DNA of 64,000 nucleotides from Betaproteobacteria bacterium (GCA_016716535.1 JADJWD010000004.1:248001-312000), one strand, 5' to 3'. Positions 38,901-48,066 are shown, counted from the first letter of the stretch. The notes: generated from the letters alone by a model not told the origin. Numbers and translations: made by a program.

Positions 38901-40831
38901 GCTTCCGCAAGATCCTCGTGGCCAACCGCGGCGAGATCGCCTGCCGCGTGCTGCGCACTGCGCATCGCCTCGGCTACCGCACGGTGGCGGTGTTCAGCGA
39001 CGCCGATGCCGGCGCGCCGCACGTCGCGATGGCCGACGAGGCTGTGCGCATCGGACCACCGCCCGCGGCCGAGTCGTATCTGAACATCGCCGCCCTCGTC
39101 GACGCGGCGCGCCGCACCGGCGCCGAGGCCGTGCACCCCGGCTACGGGTTCCTCAGCGAACGTGCCGACGTCGCGACCGCGTGTGCCGACGCGGGCCTCG
39201 TCTTCATCGGCCCGCCGCCGGCGGCGATCGCGGCGATGGGCGACAAGGCCGCGGCGAAGCGCCGCATGCGCGACGCCGGCGTGCCCTGCGCGCCGGGTTA
39301 TCTCGGCGAAGACCAGAGCGAAGAGCGCCTCGTCGCCGAAGCGAAGCGCCTCGGCGCGCCGCTGCTCGTCAAGGCGGTGGCCGGCGGCGGCGGACGCGGC
39401 ATGCGGCTCATCCGCGATGCCCAGGATCTCGCGCAGTTGCCCGAGGCACTCGCCGGCGCGCGCCGCGAAGCGCAAAGCGCGTTCGGCGACGGCACACTGA
39501 TGCTCGAACGCCTGATCGAAGGCGGTCGGCACATCGAGATCCAGGTCTTCGCCGACGCGCACGGCCACGCCGTGCACCTGGGCGAGCGCGACTGCACGGC
39601 GCAGCGTCGGCGCCAGAAGGTCATCGAGGAGGCGCCCTCGCCGGTGGTGAGCCCGGCCATGCGCGAGGCGATGGGCCGCGACGCCGTCTCGGCCGCGCTG
39701 GCCGTGGGCTACCGCGGCGCCGGCACGGTGGAGTTCATCGTCGACGCGCGCCTGAACCACTACTTCCTGGAGATGAACACGCGGCTGCAGGTGGAGCACC
39801 CGGTCACCGAGTGCATCACCGGCTTCGACCTCGTGGAGTGGCAGCTGCGCATCGCCGCCGGCGAGCCGCTGACGAACCTGGTGCCGCGCCTGCAGGACGA
39901 CATCCGCTTCACCGGCCACGCCATCGAAGCGCGCCTGTACGCCGAAGACCCCTACGCAGGCTGGAAGCCGCAGACCGGGCGCATCGATGGCTGGGCGCCG
40001 GAAGGCGGAAGCGTCCGCATCGACCACGGCATCGCCGCCGGCGGCGAGGTGACGCCGTACTACGACGCGATGGTGGCCAAGTTCATCGCCCACGGCCGTG
40101 ACCGCGCCGACGCCGTGCGCCGCCTGACGCGCGCGCTGGAGGAGGCGCCGCTCTTCGGCCCGGTGAACAACGGGCGCTTCCTGCGCGACCTGGTCAACCA
40201 CCCGCGCTTCACCGCCGCGACGATGACGACGACGCTGCTCGACGAGTGGGTGGCATCGAATGAAGCGCTGCTCGCGCGCCCCGTCCCGCCCGACGACGCC
40301 TGGCGCATCGCCGCCGCGCTGCTGGCCGGGCATGCCGACGGCGCCCGGCCGGCGAGCGTCGGCCGCTTCGACCTGACGCTCGTCACCGGCGAAGGTGCAC
40401 ACGCCACCAGGCAAACGCTGCGCGCGCCGCCCGAAGGCGTGCAGATCGACAGCCTCGAAGGCACCACGCTGCGCTGCACCGTCGACGGCGTGCGCCGCCG
40501 GCTGCACGCGCACGTCAATGCCAACGGCACGATGCAGCTCGCCATCGACAGCACCGTCTTCCGCTTCCGCGAAGCCTCGCCCTACCCCGCACGCGATGCC
40601 GCCGCCGACCCGAGCCGCGCGCGCGCGCCGGTGGCCGGCGTCGTCGCGCACGTCAGCGTCGCCGTCGGCGACGTGGTTCAGGTCGGTCAGCCGCTCGTCT
40701 GCGTCGAGGCGATGAAGATGGAAATGTGGCTCGTCGCCGCCGCGGCCGGCCGCGTCAAGGCCGTGCACACCACGCCGAAAGCCAGCGTCGCCGCCGGCGC
40801 CGTGCTGGTGGAACTGGAGATCGACGAATGA
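38897..40831 (+). CDS. Acyl-CoA carboxylase alpha subunit: biotin carboxylase with biotin carrier domain (AtuF-like)
   Basis: The 644-residue protein carboxylates its own biotin with ATP and bicarbonate and serves the carboxyltransferase encoded four genes back. Biotin carboxylase motifs are ILVANRGEIACRVLRTA, HPGYGFLSE, KAVAGGGGRGMRLI and FLEMNTRLQVEHPVTE. A BT-type linker domain follows. The C-terminal carrier domain has CVEAMKMEMWLVAA, in which the lysine is biotinylated. The start GTG at 38897 overlaps the hydratase stop; an in-frame ATG at 38855 inside the hydratase is less likely. Confidence 0.92.
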   Translation: MSFRKILVANRGEIACRVLRTAHRLGYRTVAVFSDADAGAPHVAMADEAVRIGPPPAAESYLNIAALVDAARRTGAEAVHPGYGFLSERADVATACADAGLVFIGPPPAAIAAMGDKAAAKRRMRDAGVPCAPGYLGEDQSEERLVAEAKRLGAPLLVKAVAGGGGRGMRLIRDAQDLAQLPEALAGARREAQSAFGDGTLMLERLIEGGRHIEIQVFADAHGHAVHLGERDCTAQRRRQKVIEEAPSPVVSPAMREAMGRDAVSAALAVGYRGAGTVEFIVDARLNHYFLEMNTRLQVEHPVTECITGFDLVEWQLRIAAGEPLTNLVPRLQDDIRFTGHAIEARLYAEDPYAGWKPQTGRIDGWAPEGGSVRIDHGIAAGGEVTPYYDAMVAKFIAHGRDRADAVRRLTRALEEAPLFGPVNNGRFLRDLVNHPRFTAATMTTTLLDEWVASNEALLARPVPPDDAWRIAAALLAGHADGARPASVGRFDLTLVTGEGAHATRQTLRAPPEGVQIDSLEGTTLRCTVDGVRRRLHAHVNANGTMQLAIDSTVFRFREASPYPARDAAADPSRARAPVAGVVAHVSVAVGDVVQVGQPLVCVEAMKMEMWLVAAAAGRVKAVHTTPKASVAAGAVLVELEIDE

Positions 40832-41721
40832 GCGCTGACAAGGCCATCCTCACCTGCGCCCTCACCGGCGTGCTCACCGACCCCAAGCAGCACCCGGTGC
40901 CGGTGACGCCCGAGCAGATGGCCGCCGAGGCGCGCGACGCCTTCAACGCCGGCGCCAGCATCATGCACGTGCACCTGCGCAGCCAGGAGCCGGGCATGGG
41001 CCACATGCCGAGCTGGGACCCCGACGTGGCCGAGGCGGTGGTGAACGCCATCCGCGCCGCCTGCCCGGGCGTCATCATCAACCTCACCACCGGCATCGTC
41101 GGCAAGGACGTCTCCGGCCCCATCGCGTGCATCCGGCGCGTCAAGCCCGAGGCGGCGGCCTGCAACGCCGGCAGCCTGAACTACCTCAAGATCAAGGAAG
41201 ACGGCACCTGGGCCTGGCCGCCGATGGTGTTCGACAACCCGGTGGCCAAGGTCAAGCAGATGCTCGACGCGATGGCCGAGACGGACACGCACCCGGAGTT
41301 CGAGTGCTTCGACGTCGGCATCGTGCGCAGCGTGGGCATGTACCTGAAGGCCGGCATGTTCACCGGCGTGCCCGAGGTCAACTTCGTGATGGGGGTGGCC
41401 AGCGGCATGCCGGCCGACGTGGACCTGCTGGCGCTGCTGCCACGCTATGCGCCGAAAGATGCGGTGTGGCAGACCACGCTCATCGGCCGCGCCGAGATCT
41501 GGCCCGTGCACCGGCGCACCGCCGAGCTGGGCGGCATGCTGCGCACGGGGCTGGAAGACACCTTCTACCTGCCCGACGGCAGCCGCGCGCGCGGCAACGG
41601 CCAACTCATCGAAGCGCTGGCGCGCACGGCGCGCGAGTGCGGGCGCGAGATCGCCAGCCCCGCCGAGGCGCGCGTGCGGCTCGGCCTGAAAGGCGAGACA
41701 GGCGCGCCGGCCCACGCATGA
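40828..41721 (+). CDS. Beta-keto acid cleavage enzyme (BKACE, DUF849 family)
   Basis: The 297-residue TIM-barrel enzyme belongs to the zinc-dependent family that condenses a beta-keto acid with acetyl-CoA to give acetoacetyl-CoA and a shorter CoA ester or acid. The zinc-binding HVH is in GASIMHVHLRSQEPGMG; NLTTGIVGKD, CNAGSLNYLKIKEDG and the C-terminal GNGQLIEALARTARECGREI are typical. ATGA overlap with the carboxylase alpha gene puts it in the same transcript. A lyase for the carboxylated intermediate (such as HMG-CoA lyase) is missing, so this enzyme may take over carbon-carbon cleavage; that is inference. Confidence 0.82.
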   Translation: MSADKAILTCALTGVLTDPKQHPVPVTPEQMAAEARDAFNAGASIMHVHLRSQEPGMGHMPSWDPDVAEAVVNAIRAACPGVIINLTTGIVGKDVSGPIACIRRVKPEAAACNAGSLNYLKIKEDGTWAWPPMVFDNPVAKVKQMLDAMAETDTHPEFECFDVGIVRSVGMYLKAGMFTGVPEVNFVMGVASGMPADVDLLALLPRYAPKDAVWQTTLIGRAEIWPVHRRTAELGGMLRTGLEDTFYLPDGSRARGNGQLIEALARTARECGREIASPAEARVRLGLKGETGAPAHA

Positions 41722-42215
41722 GCACCGCGCCGGCCGCCCACGCCACAACACGCAGCGCCGAGGAGCAGGCGCGCTTCGAGCGCGGCCTGCGGGAGATGTT
41801 CGAGCAGCACATCAGCTTCAACCAGCTGCTGGGGCTGAAGATCGTCTCGCTGCAGCCGGGGGACGTGCGCGGCCGGTTCGCGATGAAGCCCGAGCTCGTC
41901 GGCCACTTCACCTATGGCCGCCTGCACGGCGGCGTGATCTCTTCGGTGCTGGACGCGATGGCCGGCCTGGCGCTGATGGTGGCCATCGCCGAGCGCCACC
42001 CGCAGGAAAGCGCGGCGCAGGTGATGCACCGCTTTGCGCGCATGGGCACCATCGACCTGCGCATCGACTTCCTGCGCCAGGGCCTGGGCCAGCACTTCGA
42101 CGCGAGCGCCAAGGTCACGCGCCTGGGCGGGCGCATTGGGTCGGCGCAGATGGCGTTGCACAACGACGGCGGCGAGCTGATCGCCACGGGGGCGGCGTCG
42201 TTCGTGGTGTCGTGA
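41718..42215 (+). CDS. PaaI/YigI-type hotdog thioesterase
   Basis: The 165-residue hotdog-fold protein hydrolyses acyl-CoA. GHFTYGRLHGGVISSVLDAMAG is the active-site helix region (His-Gly-Gly), and RIDFLRQGLGQHFDASAKV and RIGSAQMALHNDGGELIATG complete the fold. It resembles YigI-type thioesterases for medium or long chains. The ATG overlaps the DUF849 gene stop, so it is the last gene of the rightward operon and may release acid or recycle CoA. The lower-GC island begins about 100 bases further on. Confidence 0.85.
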   Translation: MSTAPAAHATTRSAEEQARFERGLREMFEQHISFNQLLGLKIVSLQPGDVRGRFAMKPELVGHFTYGRLHGGVISSVLDAMAGLALMVAIAERHPQESAAQVMHRFARMGTIDLRIDFLRQGLGQHFDASAKVTRLGGRIGSAQMALHNDGGELIATGAASFVVS

Positions 42216-42369
42216 GCGCAGAGGTTGACACGCCGACGCTCGGAGAGCCACGCTCACTTGTCACGGGTGCGTCAGGCTTCGACGCCGGCCGCTGCTGCTG
42301 CAGGCCCGCTTCTCCAAAAGTACGACCAGGGTCGGCTGCGCAATGTCACCGGATTCATCCCTGCCGCGA

Positions 42370-44916
42370 TCAATCAATTGGAAGTGCCTGTTGAATCTCG
42401 TCGTAACCCCACCCGGGATCAAGAAACTCAAGATCCTGACGGCCCCATCCGAGGAAGCCAGGTGGCGGATCACGCGAGATCGCACTTTGCACCTTTAGCA
42501 AATAGATTGCCCCTGCAGTCTCCTCCCTCGACAGGCGATGTGCTTCACGGGTTGCCCTGTCAGCCCGGAAAAGCTCAAGCACGTAGTCGCTTGCCTGAAC
42601 CAGCGTATGAAGTAGCGGCAAGTGAACGCGGAGGCGAAAGATCGATTCTTCAGTCGCATCCGCCGCGAAACCGGCCTCAGAGGAATTTATTGCAAGCGTC
42701 GTGAACGTCGTGATCGTCATGACATTCGCGCGCGAAAGGGTCCCATAGATGATCGGGAACAAATGGTTTGACTCACTAGCCCCCGGAAACTGCAGAGCGA
42801 GATTGTGCAGCCCATCAATTATAACCGTGGTGTACGGCCTACCGCTTAGTCTACCCTCCTCCAACTTTCGGACCATCTTTGAATGAAGGTCCTCAGCATG
42901 GAGCACTCCTGGAGTGAGATGAATAACCGACACCGTTGGGATGCTTTTCGCATACCTCTCAGCCGTCTCAGCGCCAAGACCTCGCAGAGAGGTAATCTTC
43001 GACTCCTGCACAATGAGCCGTTGACTCCGCTGCTGGAGCACCTCGTAGTAGGACTGTGGGTAAAGAAACGATAGAACCAAAACCCTCGGGACTCGTTGAC
43101 CGACGACATACCCCGTCTCTGTGTACTTAGGCGCAAGTGCCATCCTCAGTGCGAGCCCGGCCTTGCCCGAACTGCCTCTTCCCTGTATGAGGATCTGCGC
43201 TCCTGAGTGTAGGCGCAAGAATTCAACGTACTTGAATCCGCCATCCGTCCTTCGGCGGACATTCAAAACCTCCAGAAAAGCATCCCGATCCCAAAGAACT
43301 TGGCGCAAGTTCTGCTGGGCGTCCATTTGTGATGAAAGCTGTGGAGCAACCCTGAATCCGGCGTCACCGGAGAGGTGAAATATGTGGGTCCCGTGACGAG
43401 ATATCTGCTGTCTTGATTTGGAAAGCGAAAAGAGCCGCACAGGCTTTTTCGTATGCTCATCTGCACTTTCCACTCTGAGTTGTATCACCATATCGACTAG
43501 GTAGTCGAGTTCACCCCATGCCTCTCTCGCGTCCGAGGTGATCAGAACGATAAGGACACGCATCTCACGGCACGTTTCGACAAACGCCGCAAGGCGCTGC
43601 CGAGGTGTCGTTCCTTCACCAGCAGCCCCGATGGACAGCGCGGACAGACTGTCAAGCACGACGAGGAACGGAAGTGGGGGAATTAGTTCGCCCGCCCTTT
43701 GCCTTTGCGGCCAGTCTCGCTTGGCTTGAAGAATGTCGCGTCGAAGAGGTTCGATCACGTTCTCTTCAATCGCGTCCAGCGACGCAGATCGGATGGGAAA
43801 GGCGGTGAACCATTCGTCGTCCGTCGCCGAGTGATAGCTGAGGCGCGAAAGGCGAGGCTGGCTCTGCTGGCGGAGCTTCGATACAAGATCGCCTTGAGCC
43901 TCCTCGAAGCTGAAATAGAACGTCTGCGTGCCCAGCGGCGCTAGAGCGGCAGCCAAGGCCAAGGCGAAGGTCGTCTTGCCTGTCCCGGGCCCCCCCGCCA
44001 GTTGCATAACTAGGCCTGCGCCAACGGACGGCTTGATTCCATTAAAGAAGACATTCTCGAACCCACGCAGTGCGACTGGTACGCCAAGTACTTCGTTCAT
44101 GAAGTCAGCAGGTGCTGGGAGCGTGACGTATCGCTTGGACAGGCGAAACTGAAAGGTCATCTGCTCGCTGTGCGGCCTAACCTTCCACGCGTGGCTGAAC
44201 AGGCCACCCCGCAAGAAGTCGGGGGCAGTCTTGGCGTCGACACGCATGAGCAAGACACCACGCATAGCCATGAAATTGCCGACAAAACTCTTCTTCGCAT
44301 CGGCCTTAATTGACCAGATATCCCCGATCTCGACCCAGGTTCGACAGTTTCCCACCTCTTCGATAATCGTGCTCTCGTCGACCAGAAGGCTTGCGTTCGT
44401 TGTCTGTTCGGTAAATGAGTTCCGCGGCCAAGCGCCTATTCGCTGTGACAGCAGTAGTCGACCAGCCAGAATTGGAAATGCCCTTGTATGCGGCTCCTCA
44501 GGGATCGTTAGTGCCTCCACCGCGATATGCAGAGGGGACGGCAGAAGTACATAGCCTTCGGCCAAGCGACGCTCATCAGCTTGCGCAAACGCTTCGCTGA
44601 TGTGCAGGTCAATGAGTTGCACGAGACGCGGCAGTTCACCCTCAGGACGGGACACGTGCCCGCGCTGCCTTCTGAACAAGCCCTGCACTACGTGCCCGTC
44701 CATCCCGGTCGAGTGAAACTTTGCCCTCGGATACACACTTTCGAAGTGCTCTCGCATCCGGGAAAAGATCCGCTCATCGGTGTGCGCCCTTGCCTTCTCC
44801 TCAACATAGATAGCCATAGCTTCGGAGATCGCGCCGACAGCCGCCTCCAACGTCGTCATTAATTTCCGAAAATCCGATTCTCTATGTTCAGGTCGTGATG
44901 GCACGATGCATCTCAA
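42370..44916 (-). CDS. Large KaiC-like ATPase with two RecA-type domains
   Basis: The 848-residue protein has an N-terminal region of about 280 residues without a recognised fold. The first RecA/KaiC-like domain has Walker A GGPGTGKT (308-315), the KaiC-type FYFSFEEAQGDL (333-344) and Walker B FLVVLDSLSALS (417-428). The second RecA-like domain has an altered P-loop, GRGSSGKAG (580-587), and Walker B-like TTVIIDGL (696-703). The architecture suggests a hexameric ATPase with one active and one degenerate ring. It directly follows two unknown genes on the same strand (no spacer to the nearer one) in a low-GC island with DNA-modification genes. Function is unknown; a defence role is inferred from context. 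Confidence 0.75.
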   Translation of the reverse strand: MRCIVPSRPEHRESDFRKLMTTLEAAVGAISEAMAIYVEEKARAHTDERIFSRMREHFESVYPRAKFHSTGMDGHVVQGLFRRQRGHVSRPEGELPRLVQLIDLHISEAFAQADERRLAEGYVLLPSPLHIAVEALTIPEEPHTRAFPILAGRLLLSQRIGAWPRNSFTEQTTNASLLVDESTIIEEVGNCRTWVEIGDIWSIKADAKKSFVGNFMAMRGVLLMRVDAKTAPDFLRGGLFSHAWKVRPHSEQMTFQFRLSKRYVTLPAPADFMNEVLGVPVALRGFENVFFNGIKPSVGAGLVMQLAGGPGTGKTTFALALAAALAPLGTQTFYFSFEEAQGDLVSKLRQQSQPRLSRLSYHSATDDEWFTAFPIRSASLDAIEENVIEPLRRDILQAKRDWPQRQRAGELIPPLPFLVVLDSLSALSIGAAGEGTTPRQRLAAFVETCREMRVLIVLITSDAREAWGELDYLVDMVIQLRVESADEHTKKPVRLFSLSKSRQQISRHGTHIFHLSGDAGFRVAPQLSSQMDAQQNLRQVLWDRDAFLEVLNVRRRTDGGFKYVEFLRLHSGAQILIQGRGSSGKAGLALRMALAPKYTETGYVVGQRVPRVLVLSFLYPQSYYEVLQQRSQRLIVQESKITSLRGLGAETAERYAKSIPTVSVIHLTPGVLHAEDLHSKMVRKLEEGRLSGRPYTTVIIDGLHNLALQFPGASESNHLFPIIYGTLSRANVMTITTFTTLAINSSEAGFAADATEESIFRLRVHLPLLHTLVQASDYVLELFRADRATREAHRLSREETAGAIYLLKVQSAISRDPPPGFLGWGRQDLEFLDPGWGYDEIQQALPID

Positions 44917-45657
44917 TCACTGATGAATTCGACCGAGAAGACTATTGATACTCCGATTTACCTGTTCAACGGGATAGTTAATCGACCTGTCTACGCTCAG
45001 GCGCCTCACCGAATTCACGATGTCGACTGCGTCCGCGGGAGGCTGTAAGGACTGCCACATCGCGTTCCGGCGCTTGACTGCTTGATCAAAAGCTTCACCG
45101 TTGTCCAGGAGTGCTAAGTCTCTGATCAAGTCATTGATCTCGTACACTCTCTGCGGCACGCGATGCACGCAACTAACAAGCACGCTCGCGAGCGTCCAAC
45201 TGGGCTTTGCCTTGTACTGGGCTTTAGCGCTGTCGAACACCTCACTTAGCATTTGGGCGGTTGGAGGCCGGTTCGTCCGCGCCACTGCCGTCACAATGCT
45301 CGCTGAGAGCCGATCAATTGGCTGACTGACCCTTGAGCGGAGCAGGTGATGGAGCGCGGCACGGACTTCCGCTGCGTGATCTACAAGCTCTGATTGAAGA
45401 ACAAACGAGAAGAAGGCATCTTGTATCTCGCTAGCGGCGTTAATCAGGCGATGCCGAACAAACTCAAGTGCGGCACGTCTACACCTTCGGACTTCGGCCG
45501 TGTCATCACAGACCTTAAGCTTGTGCGATAGAAGCAAGAGCTTGGAGTGGGAACGGGAGTCGTCATCGAGCAGATACCGACCGAGCTCGGCCTCAAACCA
45601 TCCCGAATCACGGTGATCGCGGCGGCCCGCGGAACTTGCGGTCTTATTCGCAACCAT
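44917..45657 (-). CDS. Unknown helical protein, middle gene of the KaiC-like cassette
   Basis: The 246-residue protein is not recognised. It is predicted largely helical (for example RCRRAALEFVRHRLINAASE and LVDHAAEVRAALHHLLRSRV), which would suit a HEAT-like or adaptor protein, and it has no obvious catalytic motif, signal peptide or membrane segment. Its stop codon abuts the start of the KaiC-like ATPase gene, and its start lies seven bases after the preceding gene. Such packing suggests that the three products work together. G+C is clearly below that of the core genome. Confidence 0.65.
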   Translation of the reverse strand: MVANKTASSAGRRDHRDSGWFEAELGRYLLDDDSRSHSKLLLLSHKLKVCDDTAEVRRCRRAALEFVRHRLINAASEIQDAFFSFVLQSELVDHAAEVRAALHHLLRSRVSQPIDRLSASIVTAVARTNRPPTAQMLSEVFDSAKAQYKAKPSWTLASVLVSCVHRVPQRVYEINDLIRDLALLDNGEAFDQAVKRRNAMWQSLQPPADAVDIVNSVRRLSVDRSINYPVEQVNRSINSLLGRIHQ

Positions 45658-45664
45658 TGGGTGC

Positions 45665-46420
45665 TTACGCTGCGCGCTCGTAGATCACGACGTAATCCCG
45701 TATGGACCCGACACGCACGTTATTGACAACCACTTCGGCAAGCCCATTCAGGCCAGCGGGACATTGCTCTAGTGGGCGGGTCTTTCCGCCAGGCTCCCAG
45801 TATGGGTATGCACCGGAGTCTGCGAATCGCGGACGGAACGATTCCGAAGTGTGTATCGCCATTAGCACGTATCGTACAGGTCGGTCCGACTCAGGAGCAA
45901 GTCCCAATCGCGCCGGGAGGTAGGCTACGTCTTCTCTGATCGCAGAGGCTTCACTTGCTTCAAGGACTGCGATCCACATGGGAGTTCCATGCACGTGCAA
46001 GGGAAGCTGACCGTAATCGATGCGCGCAAGCCCCGAGGTCACTGCCGCCGACAAGCGCAGCACGATGTCGTTCGCGATGAGCATCGCGTCAGTGACCAGC
46101 AAGCTCGGGTCTTCAGCCTTCAAGGCGAAGGCCAAGCCCTTTTGAAGCTTGTCTTCTCTGCGCGTCGAAAAGGTCGATAGTCCGCTAGCAGCAGTAGGCG
46201 CCCCCTTGAAGTACAAGTCATTTCGTTCAGCACTTGCACGAACTGCGGTTTGAATCAGGTTGACATGATCAAGAGTGACATCTGCCTCCGTAACACCAGC
46301 GACTGATGTGCTTATGACTCCAGCAAGATGAGCTCGCTCAGCATCTGGCGTCTGGGCACATGCCTTGAGGTTCTGCTGTATCGCCTGAAACTGTGCCTTC
46401 GCGTCAGCATCGAATGCCAT
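45665..46420 (-). CDS. Unknown protein, first gene of the KaiC-like cassette
   Basis: The 251-residue protein is not recognised. The N-terminal half is helical (FQAIQQNLKACAQTPDAERA, IANDIVLRLSAAVTSGL). The C-terminal half is predicted alpha/beta with MWIAVLEASEASAIREDVAY, RYVLMAIHTSES and a closing RVGSIRDYVVIYERAA. No nuclease or protease signature is evident. The ATG at 46420 opens the three-gene cassette, 152 bases downstream of vsr. It may be a sensor or effector of the system, but nothing in the sequence proves either. Confidence 0.65.
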   Translation of the reverse strand: MAFDADAKAQFQAIQQNLKACAQTPDAERAHLAGVISTSVAGVTEADVTLDHVNLIQTAVRASAERNDLYFKGAPTAASGLSTFSTRREDKLQKGLAFALKAEDPSLLVTDAMLIANDIVLRLSAAVTSGLARIDYGQLPLHVHGTPMWIAVLEASEASAIREDVAYLPARLGLAPESDRPVRYVLMAIHTSESFRPRFADSGAYPYWEPGGKTRPLEQCPAGLNGLAEVVVNNVRVGSIRDYVVIYERAA

Positions 46421-46572
46421 GGTCCCTCCCTCCGCTACTCAAGCATACGACACGGGCCCAACGGATGGAAGTCGGTGAGGTCCCACTCGCTCGGGGGAGC
46501 TAGGGGCGGCCGAAACCTTGGGCCCAGGCGCCTTGTGGGTGGACGCCACCGAGTGATCCACCGACGCCCATT

Positions 46573-46986
46573 TCAGGCTCTGATGCCGAAGGCGCTAGCC
46601 AGCCGTCGGCGCAACCGCTCTGAATCTCGAAGCTCACACTCCCACACGGTCAATACGCGCCATCCCTCAGCTTGCAGGCGCTTCACATTTTCTTGATCAC
46701 GCTCTCTATTGCGCTCCAGCTTCGGAAGCCAAAACTCCAACCGCGTGGCAGGCGCCCTCCCTCGTGCGCAATCGTGGCCATGCCAGAAGCAGCCGTGCAC
46801 GAACACAACCGTGCAATGGCGCCGAAGAACGAGATCGGGAGTCCCGGCGAGCGTGCGTTGATGCAGTCGAAAGCGCAATCCCAACCTGTGCAAGATTGAC
46901 CGCACGCCTCGTTCAGGCGCCGTGTCCACCGAGCGGACTGACGCCATGTTGCGGCGCCGCTGCCCACTGGACACGCGGTCCGCCAT
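46573..46986 (-). CDS. vsr: Very short patch repair endonuclease
   Basis: Vsr nicks DNA 5' of T in T:G mismatches that arise when 5-methylcytosine deaminates. Family signatures are MADRVSSGQRRRNMASVRS, the catalytic aspartate in GTPDLVL, and the FVHGCFWHGHDC segment with zinc/active-site His and Cys, then WLPKLERNRERDQ. The 137-residue length is normal. It lies 24 bases downstream of the C5 cytosine methyltransferase gene, its usual partner, which makes the assignment secure. The start at 46986 is preferred over the adjacent ATG at 46989. Confidence 0.9.
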   Translation of the reverse strand: MADRVSSGQRRRNMASVRSVDTAPERGVRSILHRLGLRFRLHQRTLAGTPDLVLRRHCTVVFVHGCFWHGHDCARGRAPATRLEFWLPKLERNRERDQENVKRLQAEGWRVLTVWECELRDSERLRRRLASAFGIRA

Positions 46987-47010
46987 CAACAGTCTACGCG
47001 GGCCAGCGAC

Positions 47011-48066
47011 CTAGTCGGTCTCCCGCGCCTCCAGCCCTCTTCTGAGGGCCTTGGCATGCGCTGCAATAAACGGCGGCGGCAGGGCGTTCCCGATCATTAG
47101 CGCAATTGCTTCTTTGCCGTGTTCCACGTTGAAGCGATAGCGTCTGGGGAAGCCCTGGAGTATTGCCGCCTCGCGAAGCGTAATGGTTCGGTTCTGCGAC
47201 GGATGCAAGAAGCGCCCCTTTGACGGGTTGTGGCAGCCGCTCGTGATCGTAGGCGAGACATCATCCCAGGCCATACGTCCGTAGACGTCGCTGAAGCCGT
47301 CGCTTCGCTTGTGACACTCCAGCCGATACCGCTCCGGCAGGTCGCAGCGGCTGCCTCCGTCTTTTGGGATCAAAGCAATGAGTCTTCGAACGTGTTCCGT
47401 TCGCTTCTCCGCCAAAGCGTGGAGCTTGTCCGACGCCTCCACCGGCTTTCGAAGTCCACTCAGTGCTTGACGAACGGTTACCCGCCTGCGCACCTTATCC
47501 GCGATGGCCGGTTCGTGAACATTCGACGCTAACATAATGAGGCGTTTGCGTCTCTGTGGGACCGCATAGTCAGCAGCATCAAGCACATGCACGACCGTCT
47601 TGTAGCCAAGTGCGTGCAATTGCCGGCGCATCTTCAGAAATCGCGCGTCTTTGGCCAGAGCAGGCACGTTCTCAAGCATCACAGTCTTCGGTCTAATCGC
47701 TTGGACGAACCGGAAGAAGTCAGCAACGAGATTGTTGCGATCGTCCCTGACCGCTGTCCGCTTATTCATTGTTCGCAGACGCGAGAACCCCTGACACGGT
47801 GGGCAACCTGCAAGCAGATCCAGTTCACCCGGCTTCAGTCCCGCCTCAAGCAGGACCTGCCTAGGACTGAGATCTCGGATGTCCCTCCCGTAAAGCCGCA
47901 CTTTCGGGTGGTTCAACCTGTATGTCTCTTGCGCCTTTGGATCGATCTCCACCGCTGCGGCAACGGTGAACCCCGCTCGCCGCAGCCCTAGACTCAGTCC
48001 GCCGCAACCGCTGAAAAGGTCTATGGCGCGCAGCGTCCGGTTGTCAGTTCTTGGAGCGCGTGTCAT
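47011..48066 (-). CDS. DNA (cytosine-5)-methyltransferase
   Basis: The 351-residue enzyme methylates cytosine at C5. Motif I is DLFSGCGGLSLGL (16-28), motif IV GCPPCQGFS with catalytic Cys91, motif VI LENVPAL (131-137), motif VIII VPQRRKRLIM, and motif X IGNALPPPF near the C-terminus. The target recognition region between motifs VIII and IX is about 100 residues. The ATG at 48066 fits the family start; the frame extends upstream to 48180. No cognate restriction endonuclease gene is visible, and Vsr follows, so it may be a solitary methylase or part of a defence set with the upstream ATPase. Confidence 0.9.
   Translation of the reverse strand: MTRAPRTDNRTLRAIDLFSGCGGLSLGLRRAGFTVAAAVEIDPKAQETYRLNHPKVRLYGRDIRDLSPRQVLLEAGLKPGELDLLAGCPPCQGFSRLRTMNKRTAVRDDRNNLVADFFRFVQAIRPKTVMLENVPALAKDARFLKMRRQLHALGYKTVVHVLDAADYAVPQRRKRLIMLASNVHEPAIADKVRRRVTVRQALSGLRKPVEASDKLHALAEKRTEHVRRLIALIPKDGGSRCDLPERYRLECHKRSDGFSDVYGRMAWDDVSPTITSGCHNPSKGRFLHPSQNRTITLREAAILQGFPRRYRFNVEHGKEAIALMIGNALPPPFIAAHAKALRRGLEARETD

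Noticed and set aside
35200..41721. Assignment of the rightward operon to leucine catabolism (liuABCD)
   Set aside because: No HMG-CoA lyase gene is present, an SDR gene leads the operon, and the dehydrogenase resembles AtuD; it remains an alternative but is less likely.
42216..42369. tRNA or attachment site at the left island border
   Set aside because: No cloverleaf-like sequence or repeat shared with the right border was found by eye.
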